Positions 34,500 through 47,700 are shown, counted from the stretch's first letter. The stretch is DNA of 64,000 nt from Beroe forskalii (GCA_011033025.1 WFMF01000113.1:310001-374000); one strand, 5' to 3'. Numbers and translations: made by a program. Notes: generated from the letters alone by a model not told the origin.

Positions 34500-37123
34500 T
34501 GCTCATGCAGCTATTGCTATGAGCGGGGAAAATTTTATTTTCATCATCTACATTATGAAAGTGGGCGTTGCCGCTACGGTGATGCTGATATTGGCTTTGT
34601 TTGTTAAATGAATATCTATGTGATACGCTGTATACCGATTTGTTTTCTGTTGCAGCTGTGAATCTTGAAAATGCTGTATTTACAATAACATCATTCAGGC
34701 TTATCAACTTTTTCATGTACTTGTAGTATTTATTATAAATTATTTTGTGACAGCTTCCAAGTTGAATTATTCGCTTGGATGTAATGTTTCGGCGTCAAAA
34801 TTAAATACCCTAGGGATGAAAACTTTGCACTTCCCTCTGATATTGATTTTGCTATTTTGTATAATTGTATATCTTTGACTTTTTGCCAAGAAGTATATTT
34901 TACGTTAACAAAGCAACAATTATATGATTACGACTTATATAATATATATGTTTATAGTATTATGGAAGTTGAATTTAATGTTTAAATTAAATGTTGGATA
35001 TTTGTATTTTAAATGTCACTTATATCGTTGTCTCAGTTCTCACTTCATTTGATTGCAAAAGGTCCAAATATTGGAGCGAAATATTCATAATTTCAGTGAC
35101 AAATAGCCTGTGGAATCCTGGATCCATATTTTCCACTTTCACTTTTAAATTTTAGGAATTTTTATCATGTGGGTATGTCAAAAGATGCTCAAATTTTCCC
35201 CACTTGCCTATAAAATTGAACAGTGGACTTGGAGCCATATTGAGCAATCACCATGAATTTTAATCGACGTTTAAAAGTTTAAATGCAGCATGATTTTGAA
35301 GGTTATATTCTTGAATATTTGAATTGCCATTTAAGAGTAATTGTGTCTGTAATTCAACAATCAACGTATTGGGGTATCCTATAGAATATTTCATATCAAA
35401 ATTAGATTGTTGCTAAACTCTCGTCTGGTGCTGCTGGTTAAATAAATGGCTTCAGCTAGATAGGGAAATAGTTTCGAGAGTTTTTGCCGGACAGGCATGG
35501 TTTGGGCTTGTTAATGGCACTATTCATGGATCCAACAAGAGTAATCTCTGGTCAACCCGGTACAATGTAATGGCAGTGTCATTAAGATTAAGATTTCTTC
35601 AAGTTTGTGGCAAAACGAGACCCCTTATAATTACGCCGTCCAGCACAATTGCTGTGTTGGCCATATAATGTACATAATTTGATAATTTACATGGTATAAC
35701 ATACCATTATAGTATGTTATAATTTTGAGGAAGTCATGAATTTCATCAAAAACATAATAGATTATTATAATTGATGAATATAATTAATATATTATGACCA
35801 ATCCTAATTATAACAGCTGCCTTCTCACTTTGAGAGCTTGGCTGATATTCCCGCAATTTGTCGGGGTCACGACTTGCAAAGCCCTCAAACTGAGAACATG
35901 ATTTCTTTAAGTGGATGCCAGTTAGGGAACCATCACACGACCCCTGACACCTCTCAGATCAAAAAAACTTCTTATAGTCCACTTCACCTAGCGATCCCAT
36001 GTTTTCTACCGAGATAAGTGTTGCATAAAGCATTCAGTGGTTATAAAAAGCATTGAATTTGAAGCATTCACTGGTTATATTATAATAGTATTACGCATTC
36101 AAAAGGGATTAAGATTTCAGAGGGCAAGATGTCGCATATTTACGCCCTATTGTATATGTCTTGGACCTGGAAGTCTTGATCCATGCTCACTTTGACGTGC
36201 TCAGTTTCCATATTTAGTTTGACATGCTCATGGATCCAAGAACACGGCTCAGGGAAGTTTTGATGATGAAATTAAACTCAGCCTGACAACTGTCAATCAA
36301 ATCATCATGGGGAAATTAAAGCTCTTTTAATATTTAAAATCATATCTGTAAGTGTATGGTTTGTAACCGGCAGTTCATACTGCCATTATATTAACTTTAA
36401 GCGGTTACATGTCCAAGTGGTGGCCGTATACCGCAACTTAGTCTTACATGGTCGAGGCGACAGCCGAGACTGTATAAGTTAGATAACAGACGAGGCGTGC
36501 CGAGTTCATTATCGAAGGTATACGGTCAGTCGGTCACAGCTGAAAATGAAACCATGCAACCAGATTATACCCGACCGGAAATAGCTGCGACCTACTATTC
36601 TCTGAGTCTGACCAAACAACAGTATGTCTTTCCACTCGGGTCTGACGACCCTCGTCCGGATTCAACGCTAAAATAAATTTTGGAGTGCTCCTTTATGAAA
36701 TCAAATTTTGCACTGTTTTAACCAAACCTACACGGTCGCTAAAACAAGCTTGGGAGGGGTAATGGGTATAATTAATTTTATATTTACAAGCCGTTATCTT
36801 ATACGTGGGATGAAATAACCGCAATACTATCACTTGTTCTTAAATGGCATTTAACGAATCATGTTTACTGTCAGTTTAGTGTGATGACATGTAAAATACA
36901 CAATATTAGAATTTTGGAGTGCCTATCTTAGACATTACGTTACTGTAAGATGCCCTCCAATTCTATTATCATTATCAATAAGAATTGAAGCTTATAGTTA
37001 TATTTATAAATGTCAGCAGATGTCAAGACAGGCGGTCAGACAAAGATACCTCAATGTTTACTGTTTATCCAAGGTTTATTGAACGTTCATCAGATATTTA
37101 TTAACTTTTTAACAATTACTAAT
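34500..37123. other. Intergenic AT-rich DNA
   Basis: No gene recognised. A possible short inverted element lies at about 36420-36530 (GGCCGTATACC and GGTATACGGTC). Confidence 0.5.
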
Positions 37124-37237
37124 ACAGTTTCAGACTGCAGTTTGCGCGGCGTAAACTTAAAGGTAGATAAAATGTCTGTAAGTAAGTGTACGCTGCGCCG
37201 CGCACACAAAAGACGCGCAAACTTCAGTTCGTACTGT
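37124..37237. mobile_element. 114-bp GC-rich hairpin MITE, copy C
   Basis: ACAGTTTCAGACTGCAGTTT at 37124 is inverted, with gaps, at the right end (AAACTTCAGTTCGTACTGT ending 37237). The interior carries GCGCGGCGTAAAC and CGCCGCGCACAC, linking it to the pair at 17.7-18.0 kb. Confidence 0.75.
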
Positions 37238-37446
37238 CAGACTCAGTGTCACCGTTAGAATTTCGGAGACATTACGGTCTATCTATCAAGAATTTATATA
37301 AATGTCGACCGTGGATGTACTGATGTAATTGTCATGACAACTGACAACTACAAGCGGTCAAACATGCCTCAAAGTTCATTATACATAAACATTCATGATC
37401 ATCAGATTGAGATATTAATTCTTTTATTAACCTTTTAACAATAACT

Positions 37447-37580
37447 GGTTCAACTTCAAGAGAATGATATCAGACAAGAATGACGTTATGAACTTGGATT
37501 GGGGAACCAATGGTTCAACTTCAAGCGAATGATATCAGTATCAGACAAGAATGACGTTATGTTGGATTGGGATACCAATT
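37447..37580. repeat. Imperfect tandem duplication of about 66 bp
   Basis: GGTTCAACTTCAAGAGAATG... at 37447-37512 recurs at 37513-37580. The second copy has an internal TATCAG duplication and a small deletion. Confidence 0.85.
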
Positions 37581-38475
37581 CTTCATAAACTTCTTAAACA
37601 TTTTGAATAACAGCCCCTATAGATGTTGTAACATATAAGTCCCCCCTGAGGTCTACCTCAATGACATTGACATCGCCATTATATTTATAATAATATGGTC
37701 GATGAATTGTTCCCTAGAAAGACAATAAAGACTCGGCTGATTTCACCGAGCTTAGACAGTCGGAAGTAGAAGTCCTGAAATCAGCTGTCAAATGTCGTAC
37801 ATGTCCGAATTTCTACTCAAAAGCCCTTAATTTGATGTCAGATAATTTGTGCCCACAATTTGATGTCACAGATAATTCGTGGCCACATGTTTAAAACCTG
37901 CTCAATATATGACTTGACGTTTGGGGAATGACAGATGTAACAATGTAACTTGGAGGATTTTTGGGCGCATTTTAATTTCATACCAATTAATTCAGATGCG
38001 AAATCAATTCATATACTTCCTCGGCTGTGGCAAAGATATTTCAAGGAGATAAATTTTACACCAGTAACACTAGGAATTATGACAACTTCAAGTTCAATAC
38101 AATTCTGAATTGTACATCGGTGTTATTGTAAAATGTAATATTAGCATAACTATTTATCAAAATGCTATAATAATAAACTAAAATTACAACCCACCAACAA
38201 CTTAGAATTTGGAGAAAAACAAAAATTAAACTTTTAAAGTAATGAAACGTAAGATTTAGTGAAAGTGACTCAACAGTTTACAGCCAAAACTCTTATTTCG
38301 AGGTTCTACGTATCAAAATAGGTCCCATGTATCAAAGTTGATTAAAAACAATGGAAAATAAAACGAAATTTAAAAGACAAATACAAAAACTAGTGAAAAT
38401 ATAAAATAAAATAAATTTTATCACCAAAAAATAACTAAATTTTTCAAATGATTTCGGCTAACTGTCACGAATCAC
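37581..38475. other. Intergenic region downstream of the sulfotransferase
   Basis: AT-rich, no coding exon recognised. It is 3' of the minus-strand sulfotransferase and probably includes its 3' UTR. Confidence 0.5.
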
Positions 38476-40543
38476 CTATACAGAATCCCACCCGAAATAA
38501 AACTTCGGGTCATTAAGAAGCACCGCTAGTTCACTATTGTATGGCCCATAGAAGTCCCTGAGCAGTTTGACCGTTGCATCTGCTGGATCCCCCAGCTGCA
38601 CCTTGCCCTTCTTATTAGTATTCTCCACCTCAGAGTCCGCTATAAAGCTCTGAAGCATACTCTTATCCGGGTTATCAACCCCCAGGAATTCGAACACTCT
38701 GAATAACGTCCCCATAGGGTCCTTACTGTATTCCTCCAGTGTCAACACCAGCAAGTTATCCTGGAACACCTCCCTCCACTCCTTCACATAACACACGTAC
38801 ACTCCCAGATGTAGCCGGAGTGTGATGCTGTTCTCTGAAGAGTGGCAGCAGTTGGAGAGACTGTCTGTCTCCAAACACCCTTAAACCGCTCCATCTCCGT
38901 GTAGGCGTCGTCATGGAAACTGAGCGGAGTCCGCATCATCTGCTCCTCCGCAGAACGACCAGCAGTGAAGTACACGTAGTCGGAGTAGAGTCTCTTGACG
39001 GGGTCCCGGAGCATCATGATGATCTTAGCTCCTGGGGAGACGGTATGGAGGAGGTGAGCGTTGGTGTAGGGAGGTGAGGAGAGGGACGGGTAACGGGTCT
39101 CCCATCCCACCAAGTCCCAGGCTAGGGACGGGGTTCCGTCCATGAAGATGACGTTGTGGGGGTCGTCCTGCTTAGCGATGTCAAAGGCTTTGAGGTGCTC
39201 TCTGAAACCCTGTTTCTCTATGATTTTGGGGTTGTTAAACCCGGTGGGTCTGCCCAGTCTCCTGCGGTTCCAGTAAGGGTGTTCCTTGCCGTAGGCTGGC
39301 ACTGCAAGTTGAGGGTGCCAGGTGAGCTTGTTGTAGATGTCTGTAGTTCCACACTTGGGGATACCGACCATGTAGACAGCAGGCAGACACAGGAGCTCAG
39401 CGTTGGGAGAATACCAGCAGAAACTCTTGTAGTCAGGCAGGAACTTCTTAGGAAGGACTGCTTTGACATCGGGGGACTCCTCAAAAAACACGGTCATGTT
39501 GACTCCGTTCTGCATCTTTGCCAGGGTCATCCTCTTGTGGGTTATTGTCCCTCCTTGTAACCACAGCCCTCTTATGTTTCTCTGGCACCGTCTTAGCATC
39601 TGCCTTGTTGTTAACCGACACCGTTGCCTCGGTTGTGGCTATCTTATGAAACTCCCCGGTGGACCTGTGTCTCAAGTTCTCATGATGCTGGTTCTCGTGT
39701 CTCTGTGTCACTGCATGACCCCGGACTGGCTCTAGAGTCAGAGACTGAGTCCTGTCTGAGTTGCTGAAGGTCACCTGTTCCGTTGTGTAGCTCTGGTCGT
39801 TGTAGGCTGGCAGGTGGCGAGGATGCTTCGTACTGCGTCGTGATGGGGCGTAGTCTGCGAGAAACCTGACTACCAGAAGGAAGCCGATGGCAACCGCTGT
39901 GATTTTTATCTGAAATTAACAAAAATATGATGTAAAATTTGTTTAATCATTTAGCTTTAAATCAGAATCATTTATGGTCATACCAAGACGATCAAACTTC
40001 ATTAATTAAGTCTAGTCATTTACAGAAGCAGCAAAAATCAATTTCTGATATGCTACTGGACTGTTTAAAGTAGTTGATACGCCAAAGAATAATGGCTGCA
40101 TGGCTCGATAACATCACATAAATCTTTAATACCCTCATACATATCACATTATCATGCAGTGTGCTAAAACGCATAGTATAGCTCAATATAACCATATTTC
40201 AGAATAGCAGTAGCTTAGATTAGCAATAGCTCAGAATAGCAGTAGCTCAGGATAGCAGTAGCTCAGGATAGCAGTAGCTCGGAAAAGCAATACCTCAGGA
40301 AGTCAGGATATAGCAATAGTTGACGATAGCATTAGCTCAGGATGGCAATATTCAGGATGGCAATAGCTTAGAATATTAGCAATAGCTCAGGATAGCACAG
40401 AATAACAATGTTCAGGATAGCATAGTATGCCCAGGATGGCAAAAGCCAAAAGCTCGAAAATCGAAATGCTCAGGATAGCTAAGCATAGAAAAGCAAATTC
40501 AAAATATACTCACAATCGTCCTGTATCGTCGTGTCGAGCACAT
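38476..40543 (-). CDS. GalNAc4S-6-O-sulfotransferase-like (CHST15 family) Golgi enzyme, two exons
   Basis: Transfers sulfate from PAPS to galactosamine residues of chondroitin/dermatan-type chains in the Golgi lumen, by family. Minus strand: exon 1 40543-40514 (ATG, MCSTRRYRTI, donor gtgagt), exon 2 39909-38476 after acceptor ttaatttcag. Together they give a basic cytosolic tail and a signal anchor (IKITAVAIGFLLVVRFLADY), then a polar stem to about residue 130. The catalytic domain has the 5'-phosphosulfate loop VGIPKCGTTDIY, the CWYSPNAELLCLP entry, and the 3'-phosphate loop MLRDPVKRLYSDYVYF. It ends LLRDFYGPYNSELAVLL, as in CHST15. Two frame breaks lie in exon 2: one among 39481-39600 (probably the GGG at 39549-39551) and one at the GGG run 38878-38880. 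They cancel, leaving 487 aa. The exon 1 assignment rests on splice signals and topology. Confidence 0.9.
40197..40490. repeat. Degenerate 16-bp tandem repeat in the sulfotransferase intron
   Basis: About 15 or more variants of AGCAGTAGCTCAGGAT, drifting toward the 3' end of the array. It lies inside the 604-bp intron (39910-40513). Confidence 0.85.
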
Positions 40544-41768
40544 GTTTTCATCAACTATAAATGACAAAACAAAGCAAGTTTATATTATCACGGGTTGTAC
40601 ATGTCTGTAAAATGTCAGAGAAACTTGTTGAGAGAGAGAAAGGCCTACTGCTGCTACAGCTGCAGTGTGTAGTAAGAATAATATGTACGTAATGGAATTA
40701 CAGCTGGAAATACGATACCCGTATATTACGTGGTACACAGGACTCAGTGCCCGATAAACCGGCAGTTTGGTGACGCTAAAACGCCACTCAGAGCCCTGAT
40801 AATGACGTCATTCTCAGTTGTGTGTTGTGTGCGGGTGTGTTGCCCAGTGGTAAGCACTGTTATAATCTCAAGTGTTTAAATGCGGGTTCGTCTGGCAACG
40901 ACATGTATACCCAGTGGGTATACACTGTACTTGTACAAGTAACAAGTTAGACGAAAGATAGACCAAGTCTGACATGCATAGACATATGCATTATGTAACA
41001 GGGCATAGTCACAAGGATCAAAGGATCGATCGGGGTATTGAATATGAAGTTGTACTGGTTTGTTTACATATGCTCATATGTACAGTACTGGCGAGTGTAA
41101 TCTAATCAGTAATTTGTACCTAATCAGTGAAATTTAAGGTACACACGGTACACCACTTGAGTTGAGACTGGCGATGATAAATTTAAAATGAAATTATGTG
41201 ATGTTTAACATAAAATCAATTATTAACACAGCGATATGGACGGATCAAATCACAGCACTTCTGTACTGTGGTTTGAAGATTAAAATAAAGATAAGGAGGA
41301 AATAAATCATCATTTTTTTCCGTCAAATAACACAGTCCTATCAACACGAGGAAATTAGAGGCGATAGAAACAATGTTACATGAGACAAGGACTATTTTTA
41401 GCTATTTTACTGCTACATACGTTACACGGTCAAAAGTGACATCTTATTTCGAAAAAATAATATCATCACGAAAAAGACAGGGGAAATGGAATTTCGTGAA
41501 ATGTTAGGTATGTGGTTATCATATATTGCTAACCTACACAGGGTTCATTGAACAAAGGAGAGTTCAAGGTACTAACGGCAAACCCTTTGGTCCTCAGTAT
41601 AATCATCAAGCAGCAAGCAAAACACAAGTAGGAAGAGCTTAATACAATATGCTGCTTGGTACAGTGTGGAGTATGATAGGTATGTGTGTGACTTACACGC
41701 CGCCTCATAAGCCAAGGCTCTCACCTCTGCTTCAAATGCACTGATTGCACACCCCAGTTTCTAGAAAT
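40544..41768. other. Intergenic DNA upstream of the sulfotransferase
   Basis: Contains the likely promoter of the minus-strand sulfotransferase. It also holds one copy of a dispersed block with a perfect TGACGTCA (about 40794-40817). No gene recognised. Confidence 0.5.
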
Positions 41769-41968
41769 ACCCCATTCACACCCCACACACACAGTGAACA
41801 CCCCATACACAGTGCACACCCCATACACAGTGCACACCCCATACACATTGTACACCCCATACACATTGCACACCCCATAAACATTGTACACCCCATACAC
41901 ATTGCACACCCCATAACCATTGCACACCCCTTACACATTACACACCGCATACACACAGCACACACTAC
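41769..41968. repeat. 18-bp minisatellite
   Basis: About 10 copies of CACCCCATACACATTGCA. Being a multiple of three, it opens frames on both strands (for example a (Y/C)NVYGVC-type repeat on the minus strand), which should not be read as genes. Confidence 0.9.
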
Positions 41969-43593
41969 ATACTTATGTTTAAAAATTGGGGTCAATGTTA
42001 CAGGGAACCTAAATTTTGAAATTCCTATCTTCCAATATTTAAGAGGGCCTGGTGTGTGGTGTACCTAACTGGTGTACCTAAATTATTATACTTCAACTTA
42101 AATAAACAAATGGAATTACACAAAGACACAAACATACAACATAAGAACATAGTACCTACTGATTGTAGATAGAGCGAGAAAAGTTGGGAAATGAGAATGG
42201 TGCATCGGACGGCGCTTGAACCCCTATGACTTATTATTGACCCCGGTCCCCGGTTGTCAATGTCATGGAGCTGTAATTGAGCTGCTGAGATGTCACATAA
42301 TTAGCATAAAGCCATGCAGATTGTCAATGAAGTACTGAAATTTTGGGGAATTCTTGATCTTCCTAAATTTGAATATTAATACTTTTAAAATTTTACAATT
42401 TTCACAAAATTTTGCAAGTGTTTTAATGGTCAATACTACCCAGTGAAAGTTCAGTCAAAGTCAATTTTTTGTGCATTTCATTCCTTATAGATTTTCCTAT
42501 AATATGACCCTAGTCCTGACACACTCTGTTTTATAATTATTGCTATTCTGAATGCCACCACCGTACCTGACATTTTGCCGTCAAGATCGACTGAGTACCT
42601 CAAACCGATTTAATTTTAAGAAGTTACGGCAGGATGGACTCACGTGATTGCATACCATGCGACATTGCGACGAATTACAGCCCGGCACACGCCGAATCAG
42701 TGGACTTAAACTATCACATTAAATATCACTTGGACATATTACATATTATGGAATATAGATAGCTTTAATAGCGACTGTTTCAAAGTCTGCCTGTCTTACC
42801 TAACCCTTCAGTATGCCAAGCGGGGACAACTCAAATGCTCAGATATATTGGACTTGGAGAATTTCAATAACATTCTGCGTTAATATACACAATGAGTATT
42901 TTATTTGCTTGTTCCCACAAGAATTTTCCCACAAGAGAAGAAGAGATTCTATAGTACAGTAGTTGCGTTGGAGCATTTCCTTGATTATTCATGATATGGA
43001 ATAATCAAGGAAGTTATTGATTTAAACGAAAATTCCCCATTAATGATGTAATTAGATTAATTAGCTGCCGGCCAAGCGTCTGCAGCATGTCGGGATTAAA
43101 AATGGTTTTACTAATTGTATGATGTATTTTGCCTAATTTCTGTCATTGGTTACGCCAAAAATTAATTGCACGATTGGAATTATACTTCCATATTATGTGG
43201 TCAGGTATGAAGCTCCTGCAGAAATTTTAAATAGCATCGTCAGAATTATAGAGTTAGACTTAAAGAGTTAAAGATGCCAAATTATTGACACATGACAGCT
43301 GTCAAAACAAACCTCAGATTTGATTGGTATTTAAATTTAACGGAGAGAGAGAGAGGGGGAGAGAGAGAGAGAGCGTCGTGTCGGCTGAATTATTGCGGCT
43401 GTTGTCACCTGCAGTCAGTTAAGCAGAGGAAATAAAAGTTGGCAAATTGAGTAAATCATATTCACAGCTATGAAATTAAATGGCATTTGAGGGGGTCGGG
43501 AAATGAATGAATAATCATTAATTCGAATTCCCACATAATTTGATAACCTGTACAATCTGATAGGGTCAATATAATCAAAGGGGCATTGCGAGG
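41969..43593. other. Intergenic DNA
   Basis: No gene recognised. A GA-rich simple repeat lies at about 43341-43373. Confidence 0.5.
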
Positions 43594-43664
43594 AATTTCA
43601 AATATGATATTTTAAAGTGTAGATTTTACTAAAATCTACACTTTAAAATATCATATTTGAAATT
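43594..43664. repeat. Perfect 34-bp-arm hairpin with 3-nt loop
   Basis: 43594-43627 and 43631-43664 are exact inverted copies (AATTTCAAATATGATATTTT...), separated only by ACT. It could form a cruciform or a long-stem hairpin RNA. Confidence 0.95.
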
Positions 43665-43665
43665 C

Positions 43666-43732
43666 ATATCTGACTGAGGTTCAGAAGGCGTTCTAAAATT
43701 TTTAGAACGCCTTCTGAACCTCGGTCAGATAT
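43666..43732. repeat. 33-bp-arm hairpin with one-base centre
   Basis: 43666-43698 and 43700-43732 are inverted copies with one mismatch (ACTG/ACCG). It abuts the preceding hairpin but has an unrelated, more GC-rich sequence (GGTTCAGAAGGCGTTCT). Confidence 0.95.
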
Positions 43733-43980
43733 ATCATTGCCGTTGCAAGTGGAGGGCGACCATGCAATGTCCTCCCATAATAGTCTCATAACAGACTGAA
43801 TGGGGAGCCCAACTATTTGACACCTACGATATTTGACCTTGTCTGACGTCGTCGGACCCGTTATTTCGAACGCGAGGGGGTCAGGCAACGCCTGACAAAT
43901 TTTACCTTACGCCCATTTATCTTCCAGTTCCAGTCCTGACCCAACGCCTAAACTATAATCAAGACCGCAACCGTAATCCC

Positions 43981-44799
43981 TTAGACCCCAACTAATCGTG
44001 ACATGACGCATCACGTCACGCGTCACGTCATGCGTCCCCTGTTCTAACTAATCGTGACGTGACGCGTCACGTCACGCGTCATGTCACGATTAGTTAGAAC
44101 AGAGGACGCGTCCCCTCATGTTCGGAAGAAAATCCTAACTAATCGTGACGTGACGCGTCACGTCACGATCTCGCGCGCGCATTTCTTCCAGATTTTGACT
44201 CAGGATATCAATGAGCAGAGAGAGATCTAGTGTCAATAAAGAAACAAGAAGTAACTTCATAATTTCTGACAAGTGAAAAGACAAGAGTTCTTAAACAACT
44301 CAAGTTGAAAGTTAAAGCTTCAACTTAGACTTGTTTTATTTGCCCAAAAATAGTGCACTAACGTATCAACTTCATATTAAATCAAGCTATCGATTGTCAA
44401 TGTCAGCAAAATTGAGCAAAAAATCAAAATTGCGAAGGCAGAACCGGAAACTACACAGTACACACACCACAGAGCAAGGACAAGCAAATACCTCTTGTCT
44501 TGTGACTTGTCAAAAATCATATGAAGTTACTTCTTGTTTCTTTATTTGACACTAGATCTCGCTCATTGATATCCTGAGTCAAAATCTGGAAGAAATGCGC
44601 GCGCGAGATCGTGACGTGACGCGTCACGTCACGATTAGTTTAAGTTAGGATTTTCTTCCAAACAGGGGACGCGTCCTCTGTTATAACTAATCGTGACATG
44701 ACGCGTGACGTGACGCGTCACGTCACGATTAGTTAGAATAGGGGACGCATGACGTGACGCGTGACGTGACGCGTCATGTCACGATTAGTTGGGGTCTAA
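43981..44799. mobile_element. 819-bp palindromic element with nested CGTGACGTGACGCGTCACGT repeats
   Basis: TTAGACCCCAACTAATCGTG at 43981 is inverted ending at 44799. The arms, about 43981-44261 and 44522-44799, each contain several CTAACTAATCGTGACGTGAC modules that are themselves palindromic, plus a unique stretch (TTTTGACTCAGGATATCAAT, near 44195 and inverted near 44563). The 260-bp spacer has a 72-codon frame without recognisable similarity. A foldback or MITE is likely; there is no clear target duplication. Confidence 0.88.
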
Positions 44800-47700
44800 A
44801 CCAAACCATATACTTTGCCTACGGGTGAGATATTATTCAAGGAAAAGTGTCGTGAGGTGAAAAGTCCGTTCCCCATTATGCCCGTTGAGGTTGTTACACC
44901 TTAAAGATACAAGGTCACAGGACAAAATTGAATATTCTATTAATATTTCTTAAAAATATTATTGAACTTGATTGACGGAGAGAAAGGACAGTGAACGACA
45001 AATACGAATGAGAATATAAACCAGTGGGAGTTAAACCTTAAATCTGTGTTTAAGACTACGTTGAAGGACGTCTTACACACGGCAATTAGAACTTCCGGTA
45101 TAAGTATAGTCTGATAGACTTAGAGTGGACATTAAAAGTTTAAAAACCCACAAAACACACAACCCAATGCCCATGGGCATTATAATTACAATCGATTATA
45201 ATTTCTAATCGATTTTGAATGATGTACGCATCCAAGACGAACGATGCTGGTGATATCAATGGATCTGATAGGATACCTCATGAATATATTGAAGAGTTAG
45301 GGGCAATCCATAAAGGACGTCCACAAAATTTCAGCCATTTCGGACCCCTCCCTCCCCACTTGTCCGCAATCCAGAAACCCCTCAGAAAATTGTCATCTGT
45401 GCGTCACAGTATGCGTTGTGGTATTTTGTATGGGTTCTGGCATAAGATCGATAGGAGCACAGTTCAATACTAAACGGCTTCCTAGATTATAGACTTTGAA
45501 GGGGTTCGTAACACCATCTGGAAATGTATTCACTGTTCCTATGGCATTGAATGGAATGGTATTAAATTGTTAACCTAAAAACCATTCATCGTTTCAGTCC
45601 ATGATCTGTAATTGCAAAATTTTTGTGACGTTTCTATTACTGTGTCCACAAATCAAATGAAATCTGGTTTCCCCGTCTGGGCCTTTCTAGAACTAAAAGT
45701 AAATACAATTCTATTTTCGACTTCAGGTGTTTAACGAAAGTTGCAACAGTGGGGGAGAGGTTCTCTTGCTCTAGCTCAATCGGGCGTGCCTTAAATGGAA
45801 GCTAGTACCATGAACTTATTCCTATAAGTCAGGCATTCAGCCATCCAGTTGTTCCTCAGTTGTCGTAGGAGACAAGAGGCAATTGGAATGCCCATTATCT
45901 CCGTCTAAGTTTTCCTAATTCCGTGTTTATATATCAGTATGGAGACCTTTTGAACGTGGAAACTCACATGCCATAGCCCATTAACACCCCAGCTGTTACC
46001 CTAAAATTCCTGATTTTAGCCGTTTATACAGGTCTGATAGCAGCATTTTTACACCGTAGTAGGTTTTTGTACGTTTTGAGTTCCTTTTACAGTACGCAAA
46101 ATACCTAACGACTGATTATCAAGTCCCTTTTTGTAAAAAATTAATAACTTTATTGCGATTTTACGAACACTATGAAACTATGAAAGGCTCTATTATGTTT
46201 CATTACATAGACGATCAGAGTACTCCAAACAGTCAATTATTAAAATCGGAATGGGGCCAACAAGTCGAGGCTTTTTTCAAGCCGCCACTCGTCAGTCAAT
46301 TGCAGGTCGTTTATCCATCTGTAGTTATAAGATTGTTGTGGCGTCAAAATCCTGTTCTCTGCCACTGTGTCAAAGTGGCAACCACTGTTATGTCGCTAAG
46401 ACACGTTGCCGCTGTTTCCTCAATCAAAGAACACATGAATTCAAAGATCGCTGCGGCCGGTAACTAAATATTTTTGATTCACTGAATGTAGAAACTTTCC
46501 ATACTACTAGAGAGGAGTTGTCTCGATCCCAATAGAGTCAAAAATATTAGATTATTAATCCACGAATATGACTCATTTAGAAGCCAGCTGGAAGGTTTTA
46601 GCGGTATCGAAATAGGGTGTGTTTCTTAGGCCCCCCATAATAACACAGGGGGTTCTTTCACATGACCGGATGCCAGAAGCCTCCTAAGTTTTATTTGATA
46701 CTTTCTTCAAAGTGGAAGAACAAAGAATGTGCCGGTATTTAGGTAGCAATTTTGTCTCATTACCTTCGGGGTACATATGTGATAAACGTTTATAATACCA
46801 TTTACCTACAATTTGCATATTTATTAGGATTCCAGAAACAGAAGCCGAGAAAATGGGCTATTATACCTATACACTATGGGATTCAAACATCCATACTTGA
46901 AGGGATGAAATACGTAGTTGTTATCTGGTAGTAATTGACCAACCAATTAGATAATTACCTCAACACGCGTTAATTATTTGAAACAAAGGATCGCAATTCG
47001 CATTGTTGCAAATTAATATTTTAATTGGAAGATGGTATCAGCAAACAAGCACCAAGTTCCGTGAGTAATGTCCGTAGAACCTGAGCCTCATGAAAGGGAA
47101 GTTTGGCGACACCCTGAAAACGCGGGCAATGAAAGACGTAAATGACCAAAGAATTTGGCCGGTATGTGTTCCAGAAATAGCTGGGCCGGGCATTTGCAGC
47201 GGGGCGCGCGCGCTGCAAAATTACTAACAACGCGCGCAATTTGGAGTTTTAGGGCCTTTTCATTGAAGAAAAGACGCGCGTCCGCTCACCAGTACATCAA
47301 TAGAGCAGAGTCTTGACGCCTCTTCCGCAGGGCTCGCCAGTCGAGCCGGCACATCAAAGGCTAATATAGCAGATTGTCTTTGAAGTGACCGCGCACGTTT
47401 GATAACTTTCTTGAACACAACTTCAAAGGGGCATTTTCTCTCTTGAGTCTTGCAACACTTATCAATCCTTGATTTTGCTAACGCCTTTGCGATCACTTAT
47501 TTCAATGCTTTCCGGTTTTTCTCAGTTATTTTTTGCATATTTTCCACGATCCTGAATTATGATTCATTCATATATATTACAGTGCATTCGTCCCCTTTTC
47601 TTTTACCTGTTTCATTATTTGTCTTGTGGTTTGTGCTCCCCTTTTAATCAGCCTTGTTCCTGTATTTTGTGCCAGGATTCGTCGCTGTATCCGTGATGTC

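Noticed and set aside
41721-42068. Repeat proteins on both strands (YNVYGVC-like, HPIHIAHP-like)
   Set aside because: Created by the 18-bp minisatellite, which is in phase with codons; no flanking coding signal.
47021-47496. Two minus-strand frames in a GC-richer patch
   Set aside because: No recognisable domain, no consistent splice signals; the GC content alone does not support a gene.
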